This document shows positions 1 to 5,687 of a DNA stretch of 5,687 bases, piece after piece. The notes under the pieces were generated by a model. The model made no database searches and was not told where the DNA came from. It saw only the letters and a list, made by a program, of their open reading frames with translations. A program made the position numbers and the translations under genes. Location of the stretch: the NCBI GenBank assembly GCA_011389755.1, contig JAABTR010000038.1, forward strand, positions 1 through 5,687. The letters run 5' to 3'. This DNA comes from Deltaproteobacteria bacterium (GTDB lineage Bacteria > Myxococcota_A > Polyangia > JAAYKL01). Position 1 is the stretch's first letter. Each line of letters begins with the position of its first letter.

Positions 1-3000
1 CAGATCGTGCTCATAGGCGGCGTGACCCAAAACAGACACATGCTCGCGCAGCTTAAGGTAGCCCGCCCCAACCTCGAGATCATCGTGCCCGAAGAGGCGC
101 CCTACTTCGAGGCCTATGGAGCGGCGCTCCTCGCCGCGGAGAACGGCGAAGCGCTGCCGGCAGTCGAGAACTTGACCGCATCGGGCGCAGGCGGCGAAGG
201 CGACCCCTACGCCCCTTTGGCGATGCTCGAAAATCAGGTCAAGGCCTGCGCCCCGATACGAGAAGAGTACGACCCCGAGGCCGACTACATCCTCGGCGTC
301 GACGGCGGATCCACCACCACAAAGGTCGCCCTCGTCAATGCCGAAACCCTTGGCATCGTCGCCGAGCACTACGGCCGCACCCACGGCCGACCGGTCGAGG
401 CCCTCAAGGGGTGCCTGCGCGCCCTCGAGCAGCAGCTGGAAGGTGCCCGGCCGCGGATCATCCTGACCGCCGCCACCGGGTCTTCCCGGGAGCTGCTCGG
501 GATGTTTCTCCAGACCAAGGGCGTCTACAACGAGATCATCGCCCACGCGGTGGGGACGAGCCATTTCGACCCCGAGGTCGACACCATCTTCGAGATCGGG
601 GGGCAAGACGCCAAGTACATCCGGCTCGAGAAGGGTGTGCCCATCGACTACGCCATGAACGAAGCGTGCTCCGCCGGGACCGGTTCGTTTCTCGAGGAAT
701 CCGCGGCCGGCGACCTCAGCATCCGAGACGTCCGAGAGATCGGCCCCATCGCCCTGGGCGCAAAGAAGCCTCTGAAGTTTGGAGAGCACTGCTCCGCCTT
801 CATCAATTCGGACATCCGCAAGACCATCGGGCAAGGCGCGACCCGAGAAGACATCACGGCCGGTATCATCTTCTCGGTGGTCTCCAACTATCTGAATCGC
901 GTTGTGGGCAGCCGCTCGCCCGGCACGCGGATCGCGCTTCAAGGGGGCGTCGCGAAAAACCCGGCGGTCCCTCTCGCCTTTGCCCAGATCACCCGGCAGC
1001 CCATAACGGTCCCGCCGGACCCCGAGCTGATGGGCTGTTTTGGGGTGGCGGTGCTGGCGAAACGCAAGCACGAGCGAGGCCTCCTCGACCGAGGCAGATT
1101 CGAAATCCGCGCCCTGCTCGACAAGGAGATCGCCTCGGCGGGGACGTTTACCTGCAGAGGCTGCGACAGCCGCTGCACCATCCGCAACATCGTCATCGAC
1201 GGGAGCAAGTACCCGTTCGGTGGAGGGTGCTCCAAATTCACCGTCGCGGCGCGCAAAAAGATCGACGGGACCCTGGCGAAGGACTACACCGCCGTGCGCA
1301 CCCAGATGATGCGGGAGCAGTTCGCCCCGGATCCCGAGGCCCTGGAGACGCGCACCGACGCGGTGGTGGGCATCCCCGCGGCCTTCTCCTTTCACTCTCT
1401 TTGGCCCCTCTACAGCTGGTTCTTCCACACCCTGGGCGTGCGCTGCGTGGTCTCGGACGCCATCGAGCCCGAAGGCATCGCCAAAACCGAGAGCAGCTAC
1501 TGCTTCCCAGCGGAGATCGCCCACGGCGCCATCGAGAACATTTTAAAAAAAGACGTCGACTTCATCTTTCTTCCCCATTTCCAGAACATGCCGTCCATGG
1601 AGCCGGGTGTGGAACACGGCATCTTGTGCCCACTGACGCAGGGGCTCCCGTTCTTTGCCCGCAGAGCTTTCGATCTCGACGAAGCGCGCATCCTGCGGCC
1701 ACGCGTCAACTTCAAGCACGGCTGGGACGGCTCCCGTGAGGACTTCGAGAAGACGGCGTTGCGCCTGGGGTTCACTGCGGAACAAGGCGCCCGCGCCTAC
1801 GAAAAAGGCGTCAACGAGTACCACCGCTTTCTCGATGCCTACCGCCGCCTGGGCGAGGAGGTGCTCGAGGAGATCAAGAGCAACCCCGAAGGGACCTACG
1901 TCGCGCTCTTCGGCCGCCCCTACAACGCTTTTACCCGCGACGCCAACATGGGCATCCCGCGCAAGTTCACGTCTCAAGGCATCACGGTGGTGCCGTTCGA
2001 CATGATCTTTCGCGAGGACACCGAAATCTTTCCCAACATGTACTGGTACTACGGTCAGCAAGACATGAAGGCGGTCATGAAGACGCTGCCTATACCGAAC
2101 CTGTACATGACGTGGATCTCCAACTTCTCCTGCGCCCCCGATTCCTTCATGCTCCACTACATCCGGTGGATGACGGGACAAAAACCCTACCTGGTGCTCG
2201 AGATCGACTCACACACCGCTGACGCCGGCATCGACACCCGCGTCGAAGCCTTCCTCGACGTGGTCGAAAGCTACCGCCGCGCGGGACTGGGCCCGGGACA
2301 CTCCCCAAAGAAGAGGCGCTACCAGCTCAAGCGCAAGCGGGAGTTCATGGACATCGTCGACAGCGTCACCGGCGAGCACATCGACGTGCGGGACCCCCGG
2401 GTGAGGGTCATCTTCCCCTCGATGGGAGATCTCTCCACCGAGGCGGCGTCGGCCGCGGCCGTCAAAGCGGGCATCAACGCCGCGCACCTGCCCGTCCCTG
2501 ACTCTCAGACAGCCCAGCTCGCCCGCAGCGTCGCCTCCGGCAAGGAGTGCATCCCGGCGCTGCTGGTTCTCGGCTCCATCTTGCGGTTTTTCGAGTCTCA
2601 CGCGCCCAACCGCCCCGGCGAGATCTTCTTGTTCTTCGTACCGTCCACGTCGGGGCCTTGCCGCACCGGGCAATACCACGTCTTCTACGAGCGGCTCTTC
2701 GAAGAGCTGGGCCTTGAAAACGCCGTCATCTTGGTGGGCGAAGCCGACAACTCCTACAGGGAGATGGGACCGACGTTCAACCGGGAGATATGGTGGGCCC
2801 TGACCCTCGGCGACTACTACACCGACGTCCGGCTGGGCATCCGCCTGCTCGCGCAGAACGCGGACGCCGGCTTGCACACCTTCGAGCGCTGCTGGAGCGA
2901 TATCGTCAAAGCCATGCGAGGCAAGGAAAACCTCGACCGGGTCTTCCAGCGCGCCGGGCGCGAGCTGGCCGCCATTCCCAAAAAACGCACCCTCGAGCAG

Positions 3001-3627
3001 CTCAAAAAGGTCCTCGTGGTCGGAGAGATCTTCGTCCGCCGGGACACCTTCTCCGTGCAGGAGATCACCGAGTACCTCGTATCGCAAGGCATCTTCCCCA
3101 AGGTGACCGATATCACCGAGTGGGTCAGGTACACCGATTTCACCCGCAAGACCGCCCTCGACGAGAAGATGCGTCGCAGCGGCGTCTGGGGCTCCATCCG
3201 CTCGGGGGTCTATGTGGAGCAGGCCCTGTTTCACGCCGAAAAAGCCTACAAGGACCATGTGGAGCGACGCATCGCCCGGCACCTGCTTCCCACCGGGCTT
3301 TTGGTCCGCGCCCCCCACGACATGAAGATCATCATGGGCAACGCCGAGCGCCTCTTCATCGGCGCGGCGCTCGAGAGCGAGGCGACGATCTCTGCCGGGG
3401 TCGGCGCCACGGCCATGGACGAAGACTTCGACGGTGTCGTCATCATCTCTCCGTTCGCCTGTCTCCCCGGGCGCCTGCTCGAAGGAGTCTACGTCCCGTG
3501 GGCCCGCCACCGAGGGTACCCGGTGTTGGTCCTCGAAAACGACGGCCAACCCTATCCGCCGAGCACGCGAGCGCGCATGGAGATCTTCGCCCACAACGTG
3601 GGCCGCTTCGAGCGCAAATCCCGCTGA
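1..3627 (+). CDS. Giant fused acyl-CoA dehydratase activase (BadF/BcrA-type ATPase + DUF2229 + HgdB-like), 5'-truncated
   Basis: The frame is open from base 1 and stops at TGA 3625-3627, so the true start lies upstream; the GTG at base 7 is inside a conserved motif and is not a start. Residues are numbered from base 1. Residues 1-45 are the tail of a first ASKHA ATPase module (IGGVTQN, then an EAYGAALLA helix). Residues 96-352 are a complete second module, with phosphate loop GVDGGSTTTK (D101, K108), GGQDAK (200-205) and the two cysteines, C223 in EACSAGTGSF and C264 in GEHCSAF, that in HgdC-type activators hold a [4Fe-4S] cluster between subunits. A cysteine tetrad follows (C385, C388, C392, C410). 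A DUF2229/HgdB-like region (about 454-760) has C501 in SSYCFPAE, FGRPYN near 640, C711 in NFSCAPDSF and EIDSHTADAG from 734. The C-terminal HgdB-like part has C850 (GKECIPALL), C887 (GPCRTGQY) and C1154. Known relatives couple ATP hydrolysis to low-potential electron transfer onto 2-hydroxyacyl-CoA dehydratases or benzoyl-CoA reductases in the cytoplasm. The fused family, from memory about 1,400-1,500 residues long, has no firmly assigned substrate. No frameshift is seen. Confidence 0.95.
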   Translation, partial: QIVLIGGVTQNRHMLAQLKVARPNLEIIVPEEAPYFEAYGAALLAAENGEALPAVENLTASGAGGEGDPYAPLAMLENQVKACAPIREEYDPEADYILGVDGGSTTTKVALVNAETLGIVAEHYGRTHGRPVEALKGCLRALEQQLEGARPRIILTAATGSSRELLGMFLQTKGVYNEIIAHAVGTSHFDPEVDTIFEIGGQDAKYIRLEKGVPIDYAMNEACSAGTGSFLEESAAGDLSIRDVREIGPIALGAKKPLKFGEHCSAFINSDIRKTIGQGATREDITAGIIFSVVSNYLNRVVGSRSPGTRIALQGGVAKNPAVPLAFAQITRQPITVPPDPELMGCFGVAVLAKRKHERGLLDRGRFEIRALLDKEIASAGTFTCRGCDSRCTIRNIVIDGSKYPFGGGCSKFTVAARKKIDGTLAKDYTAVRTQMMREQFAPDPEALETRTDAVVGIPAAFSFHSLWPLYSWFFHTLGVRCVVSDAIEPEGIAKTESSYCFPAEIAHGAIENILKKDVDFIFLPHFQNMPSMEPGVEHGILCPLTQGLPFFARRAFDLDEARILRPRVNFKHGWDGSREDFEKTALRLGFTAEQGARAYEKGVNEYHRFLDAYRRLGEEVLEEIKSNPEGTYVALFGRPYNAFTRDANMGIPRKFTSQGITVVPFDMIFREDTEIFPNMYWYYGQQDMKAVMKTLPIPNLYMTWISNFSCAPDSFMLHYIRWMTGQKPYLVLEIDSHTADAGIDTRVEAFLDVVESYRRAGLGPGHSPKKRRYQLKRKREFMDIVDSVTGEHIDVRDPRVRVIFPSMGDLSTEAASAAAVKAGINAAHLPVPDSQTAQLARSVASGKECIPALLVLGSILRFFESHAPNRPGEIFLFFVPSTSGPCRTGQYHVFYERLFEELGLENAVILVGEADNSYREMGPTFNREIWWALTLGDYYTDVRLGIRLLAQNADAGLHTFERCWSDIVKAMRGKENLDRVFQRAGRELAAIPKKRTLEQLKKVLVVGEIFVRRDTFSVQEITEYLVSQGIFPKVTDITEWVRYTDFTRKTALDEKMRRSGVWGSIRSGVYVEQALFHAEKAYKDHVERRIARHLLPTGLLVRAPHDMKIIMGNAERLFIGAALESEATISAGVGATAMDEDFDGVVIISPFACLPGRLLEGVYVPWARHRGYPVLVLENDGQPYPPSTRARMEIFAHNVGRFERKSR
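286..1056 (+). other. Complete second BadF/BcrA-type ATPase module within the activase
   Basis: This stretch encodes residues 96-352 of the partial protein and is a full-length activase domain by itself. It begins at the first beta-strand, YILGVDGGSTTTK, and ends with the C-terminal ATPase signature (LQGGVAKNPAV, then ELMGCFGVAVLA). The motif order matches stand-alone activators such as HgdC. C223 and C264 are 41 residues apart, close to the 39-residue spacing I recall for the HgdC cluster ligands. Stand-alone activators dimerise around one shared cluster. Here two modules in one chain could form that pair internally, but the first module's cysteines are outside the window. Confidence 0.85.
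1153..1230 (+). other. Cysteine tetrad C-x2-C-x3-C-x17-C between the ATPase and DUF2229 regions
   Basis: Codons at 1153, 1162, 1174 and 1228 encode C385, C388, C392 and C410, in the context TCRGCDSRC, then FGGGCSKF. The spacing suits a metal or iron-sulfur site. I recall a similar cysteine cluster with an FGG-x-C motif in relatives of this fused family, so it is probably a family feature rather than specific to this strain. What it binds is inference. Confidence 0.6.
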
Positions 3628-3751
3628 AGCTCCCCCTCCCGCTGCACCTCTTGCCGCAGGCCCAAATCGTGAATAAGAAGTTTCGTGTCGCATTGTAGCG
3701 TCGCAAAAGCGGTCACCGACCCTCTTCGTTAAATAATGGGAGGCATGTGTA
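3628..3751. other. Non-coding gap between the activase and MscS-like genes
   Basis: This 124-bp gap is more AT-rich than its flanks in its second half. I see no strong intrinsic terminator: the only inverted repeats are short, CTGC/GCAG at 3641-3658 region and CGGT-C-ACCG at 3710-3718, and neither is followed by a T-run. A weak promoter-like pair, TTGCCG at 3651-3656 and TAAGAA at 3674-3679 with a 17-bp spacer, matches the sigma-70 consensus poorly. A 6-bp direct repeat GTCGCA occurs at 3687-3692 and 3700-3705. Whether the downstream gene has its own promoter or is read through cannot be decided from this. Confidence 0.5.
3738..3743 (+). promoter_or_regulatory. Shine-Dalgarno site for the MscS-like gene
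   Basis: GGGAGG lies 8 bases before ATG 3752, an ideal distance. An in-frame TAA at 3734-3736 excludes any longer N-terminus, so the site and the stop together fix the start. A second ATG at 3745 is only one base from the site and reads just four codons before TGA 3757-3759, so it is unlikely to be used. Confidence 0.8.
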
Positions 3752-4303
3752 ATGAATGAAGTCAGACGATTTTTCGACGCCTTGGGCGAGGGTGGGCTCA
3801 TCACGTGGTTCTCGGTCCCGATAATCGGCATCATCATCGGGCTCGTCGTGTACTACCTTCTGAAGAGCGCCCTGCGCTTCATGATGCGCCGCATGCGCAT
3901 GCCCGAGGAGGCGGGGAGCGTCGCCTACCGAATCCTGCGGTGGACCGTCGGGCTCATCACGGTGCTGCTCGTTTTGCAGCTCGTGGGCGTCCCCATCGGC
4001 AGCGTCTGGACCATGATCTCGGCGCTCCTCGCCATGATCGCCATCGGTTTCGTCGCTGTCTGGAGCATCCTGAGCAATACATCAAGCTCCGTTTTGATAC
4101 ACGTGCTCGACCCCTTCGAAAAGGGCGACGAGATCGAGATTATCGAGGCCACGGGCGGCAGCGGCCTCTCCGGGAAGGTCGTGGACATCAACGTCATGTA
4201 CACGGTTTTGCACACAACCGACGAAGACGGTCAGCGGTACGTGGTGCACGTCCCCAACAACATCTTCTTCCAAAAAGTCGTCAAGAAAAAGGTTCGCGCC
4301 TGA
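3752..4303 (+). CDS. Short MscS-like mechanosensitive channel family protein (183 aa)
   Basis: An inner-membrane protein of the small-conductance mechanosensitive channel family, whose members open under membrane tension and release solutes during hypo-osmotic shock. Predicted membrane helices are at about residues 17-39, 61-80 and 86-119. The third is the pore-lining helix equivalent (IGFVAVWSILSNTSSSVLIH). The beta domain follows: DPFEKGDEIEII (120-131), GKVVDINVMYTVLHT (141-155) and VPNNIFFQK (167-175), aligning with RPFRAGEYVDL, GTVLSVQIFSTTM and IPNGKII of E. coli MscS. The chain ends at KKKVRA just after the beta domain, so the C-terminal alpha/beta cage domain of MscS (286 residues) is absent. 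By alignment to the LSN motif, S105 and S113 replace the MscS hinge glycines G113 and G121. Short MscS homologues of this type exist, so it need not be a broken gene. The start is fixed by an upstream in-frame stop and a good Shine-Dalgarno site. Tension gating by this protein is inferred from family membership only. Confidence 0.88.
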   Translation: MNEVRRFFDALGEGGLITWFSVPIIGIIIGLVVYYLLKSALRFMMRRMRMPEEAGSVAYRILRWTVGLITVLLVLQLVGVPIGSVWTMISALLAMIAIGFVAVWSILSNTSSSVLIHVLDPFEKGDEIEIIEATGGSGLSGKVVDINVMYTVLHTTDEDGQRYVVHVPNNIFFQKVVKKKVRA

Positions 4304-4307
4304 TCAG
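4300..4307. repeat. 8-bp palindrome CTGATCAG spanning two abutting stop codons
   Basis: TGA 4301-4303 ends the rightward MscS-like gene and TCA 4304-4306 is the reverse complement of the TGA ending the leftward symporter gene. Together they form a perfect 8-bp palindrome with no spacer. It is too short for a terminator stem. Any transcription terminator for either gene must lie inside the coding sequence of the opposite gene. Confidence 0.9.
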
Positions 4308-5687
4308 CCGAGCTTGAGGCGCGCGGCCTCGTCGGGGTGCTCCTTTTTAAACTTCGCCCAGTACTCCTCAACCGAGTTTTTCATGTCCTTGTGCAAAACC
4401 AAGATCCCGAACAGGTTGGGCATGGCCATCAGGACGATGGCCACCGCCGCCAGGGACCACACCACTGTGGTGTCGATGAGCGACGCTCCGAAAAAGGCGC
4501 AGACGTAAAGGACGCGGTAGGGAAGGACCCACCTCGAGCCCGCGAGGTAGGTCACCGCGCGATCTCCGTAATACGACCACGATATCGCCGTGGAAAAGGC
4601 GAAGAGCAAGAGGCCCAAAGAGACGATGTACTGTCCCCAGTCGCCGAAAAACCCTCTCTTGAAAGCCTCGGCGGTGAGCACCGCGCTGTGCACCAGAGAT
4701 TTGCCCCTCACCTCCACCGCGGGATCGACCATCTCTCCGCCGCGGATCTGCACGGCGCCGTCGACGGGCTCGCCGTCCCTCGTAAAAGTCATGTCCTGTG
4801 CGATGGAGCGGGCGTGGATCACCGTGACCGCTCCATCGCTGGGCAGTCTCCCCGAATCGACCTCGAGCTCACCGTCAAAGGGTTCCACACCCGTTCTCGA
4901 GACTCCGCTGAAGTAGCGGCGCAGCTTCTCCACGTCCTTTGGGTCTTCTTCCAAGTAGCGCCCCGCCACCATGTGCATGTCTGCCCGCTGAAAGGTGTTT
5001 TCGAACTTCTCGGTCCAAACTCCCGACGACAAAATGGTCAGCCCGGTCAACGTACAGATGACAATCGTGTCGATAAACGGTTCTAAAATCGCCACCATCC
5101 CCTCTGAGACCGGTTCGTCTGCTTTGGCCGCCGCGTGAGCGATGGCCGCCGAGCCTTGCCCGGCTTCGTTGGAGTAGAGCCCGCGGCCGACCCCTTTTGT
5201 AAAGGCGAACGCGAACGACGACCCCAAAAAGCCGCCGACCGCCGCGGTCCCCGTGAAGATGTCGCCGATGATAGCCGCGAAGGAGGGGATGATATTTTCG
5301 TAGTTCAAAGCGATGACCGCCGTGGCACCGACCACATAGAGCACAGACATAAAGGGCACGACCCGGGAGGTGACCGCGGCGATGCGCTTGATACCGCCGA
5401 TGATGATGAGGGCCAAAAGAACCGCCAAGATCGCCCCCGTGATCCACGGGGGGATCTCAAACGTCGCCTCCATCGAGATGGCGATATTGTTGATCTGGGG
5501 CATGTTCCCCGTACCGAAAGAGCAGATGATGGTGGCGATCGCGAAGATGACGGCCAGCCACTTCATGTTCAGCTTGCGCTCCATGTAATACATGGGGCCA
5601 CCCGCGATGTGCCCGTTTGGTTCGACGATTCTGTACTTGTGGGAGAGCGTGCACTCCACGAACTTCGTGGTCATGCCAAAAAAAGCC
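4304..5687 (-). CDS. AGCS-family alanine/glycine:cation symporter with a large hydrophilic insert, 5'-truncated
   Basis: An inner-membrane secondary transporter of the alanine/glycine:cation symporter (AGCS, sodium:alanine) family, importing small amino acids with Na+ or H+. Residues are numbered from the internal ATG at 5672-5674. This is not the start: the frame runs on to the window edge (AFFG precedes it) and aligns with the conserved GM-x-TKF segment of the family, so the initial membrane helices are outside. Family signatures are GGPMYYME (25-32), SNEAGQGSAAIAHAA (168-182) and EPFIDTIVICTLTG (198-211). Clear hydrophobic segments are at about 38-54, 75-94, 105-123, 193-219, 344-366, 381-400 and 402-428. 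A hydrophilic stretch at 221-330 interrupts the usual short loop between the SSGVW helix and the helix after AVLTAEAF. The C-terminus (KFKKEHPDEAARLKLG) is charged and probably cytoplasmic. At least 460 residues are present, so the full protein should exceed the family's usual 450-550 or sit at its top. The gene converges on the MscS-like gene with abutting stop codons. Family assignment is firm; substrate and coupling ion are inferred. Confidence 0.95.
   Translation of the reverse strand, partial: AFFGMTTKFVECTLSHKYRIVEPNGHIAGGPMYYMERKLNMKWLAVIFAIATIICSFGTGNMPQINNIAISMEATFEIPPWITGAILAVLLALIIIGGIKRIAAVTSRVVPFMSVLYVVGATAVIALNYENIIPSFAAIIGDIFTGTAAVGGFLGSSFAFAFTKGVGRGLYSNEAGQGSAAIAHAAAKADEPVSEGMVAILEPFIDTIVICTLTGLTILSSGVWTEKFENTFQRADMHMVAGRYLEEDPKDVEKLRRYFSGVSRTGVEPFDGELEVDSGRLPSDGAVTVIHARSIAQDMTFTRDGEPVDGAVQIRGGEMVDPAVEVRGKSLVHSAVLTAEAFKRGFFGDWGQYIVSLGLLLFAFSTAISWSYYGDRAVTYLAGSRWVLPYRVLYVCAFFGASLIDTTVVWSLAAVAIVLMAMPNLFGILVLHKDMKNSVEEYWAKFKKEHPDEAARLKLG
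4685..5014 (-). other. Extramembrane insert of about 110 residues in the symporter
   Basis: Encodes residues 221-330 of the symporter as numbered from 5674. The first half is charged and probably helical (YLEEDPKDVEKLRRYF, 240-255). The second half is rich in short beta-prone V-x-V/I strands separated by Asp-Gly turns. The reading frame is uninterrupted, and family membrane segments resume directly on both sides, so it is an in-frame domain insert rather than a fusion or frameshift. In typical family members I recall only a short loop here. Which side of the membrane it faces is not resolved from this partial sequence. Confidence 0.65.
4691..4762 (-). repeat. Two tandem 12-residue repeats in the symporter insert
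   Basis: Residues 305-316 (DGAVQIRGGEMV) and 317-328 (DPAVEVRGKSLV) share six identical positions and three conservative ones. The pattern is D-x-A-V-[QE]-[IV]-R-G-x-x-[ML]-V. A weaker copy starts at residue 280 (DGAVTVIHARSI), and HSAVL follows the second copy. The period and strand-turn pattern suggest stacked short beta-strands; the fold is an inference. Confidence 0.5.

Noticed and set aside
7..9. GTG as the start codon of the activase gene
   Set aside because: The frame is open to base 1 and the codon lies within a beta-strand motif (QIVLIGGVTQN) from the end of an ATPase module, so the gene begins well upstream.
411..1739. A 442-codon open frame on the plus strand overlapping the activase in another frame
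   Set aside because: Its translation is rich in Arg, Pro, Gly and His, typical of a frame-shifted GC-rich gene, and it has no motif. It matters only as the -1 frame of the possible slippery site at 1542-1548.
2209..3837. A 542-codon open frame on the minus strand opposite the activase gene
   Set aside because: It lies almost entirely antisense to a strongly conserved protein, its translation is low-complexity Asp/Gly/Val/Ala-rich with no recognisable motif, and such frames are expected from high third-position GC.
4316..4348. Hairpin GAGGC-GCGCG-GCCTC (4316-4330) followed by TTTTT at 4344-4348 as a terminator for the MscS-like gene
   Set aside because: The stem is only 5 bp and the T-run is 13 bases further on, so it does not form an intrinsic terminator. 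It also encodes the conserved-looking charged C-terminus of the symporter.
4337..5086. A 249-codon plus-strand open frame opposite the symporter
   Set aside because: It is antisense to a clear AGCS transporter, has no recognisable domain, and is His/Arg/Pro-rich as expected for a shadow frame.
5678..5684. A7 run (T7 on the coding strand) near the right edge as a frameshift or assembly error
   Set aside because: It encodes two Phe codons directly before the conserved GM-x-TKF segment of the symporter, and the frame continues correctly through it.

Overview
The window is a GC-rich bacterial segment holding three protein-coding genes, two of them cut by the window edges. No rRNA, tRNA, CRISPR array or mobile element is visible. 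Coding density, high GC and a large fused acyl-CoA dehydratase activase suggest an anaerobic or facultatively anaerobic bacterium. A deltaproteobacterial-type lineage (Desulfobacterota or Myxococcota) is a reasonable guess, but only an inference from gene content.

Bases 1-3627 (+) encode the last 1208 residues of a very large multidomain protein. It starts with the tail of one BadF/BadG/BcrA/BcrD-type ATPase module, followed by a complete second ATPase module with both iron-sulfur ligand cysteines. Next come a cysteine-rich linker, a DUF2229/HgdB-like region and a second HgdB-like C-terminal region. The family is related to the ATP-dependent electron injectors that activate 2-hydroxyacyl-CoA dehydratases and benzoyl-CoA reductases. 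The role of the fused version is not established, and no dehydratase subunit genes lie in this window.

Bases 3628-3751 are a non-coding gap that ends in a good Shine-Dalgarno sequence. Bases 3752-4303 (+) encode a 183-residue MscS-like membrane protein: three membrane helices plus the beta domain, without the usual C-terminal cage domain.

Bases 4304-5687 (-) encode most of an AGCS-family alanine/glycine:cation symporter. Its N-terminus lies beyond the right edge. It carries an unusual hydrophilic insert of about 110 residues between membrane segments, which includes a short 12-residue repeat. This gene converges on the MscS-like gene, and the two stop codons abut with no base between them.

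The activase and the MscS-like gene could be co-transcribed, though 124 bp separates them. The symporter is a separate, convergent unit. An amino-acid fermentation link between the symporter and the activase is possible (2-hydroxyacyl-CoA dehydratases serve such pathways), but nothing in the sequence proves it. I did not find a clear new multi-gene system. The most unusual points are the symporter insert and the reduced MscS-like protein.
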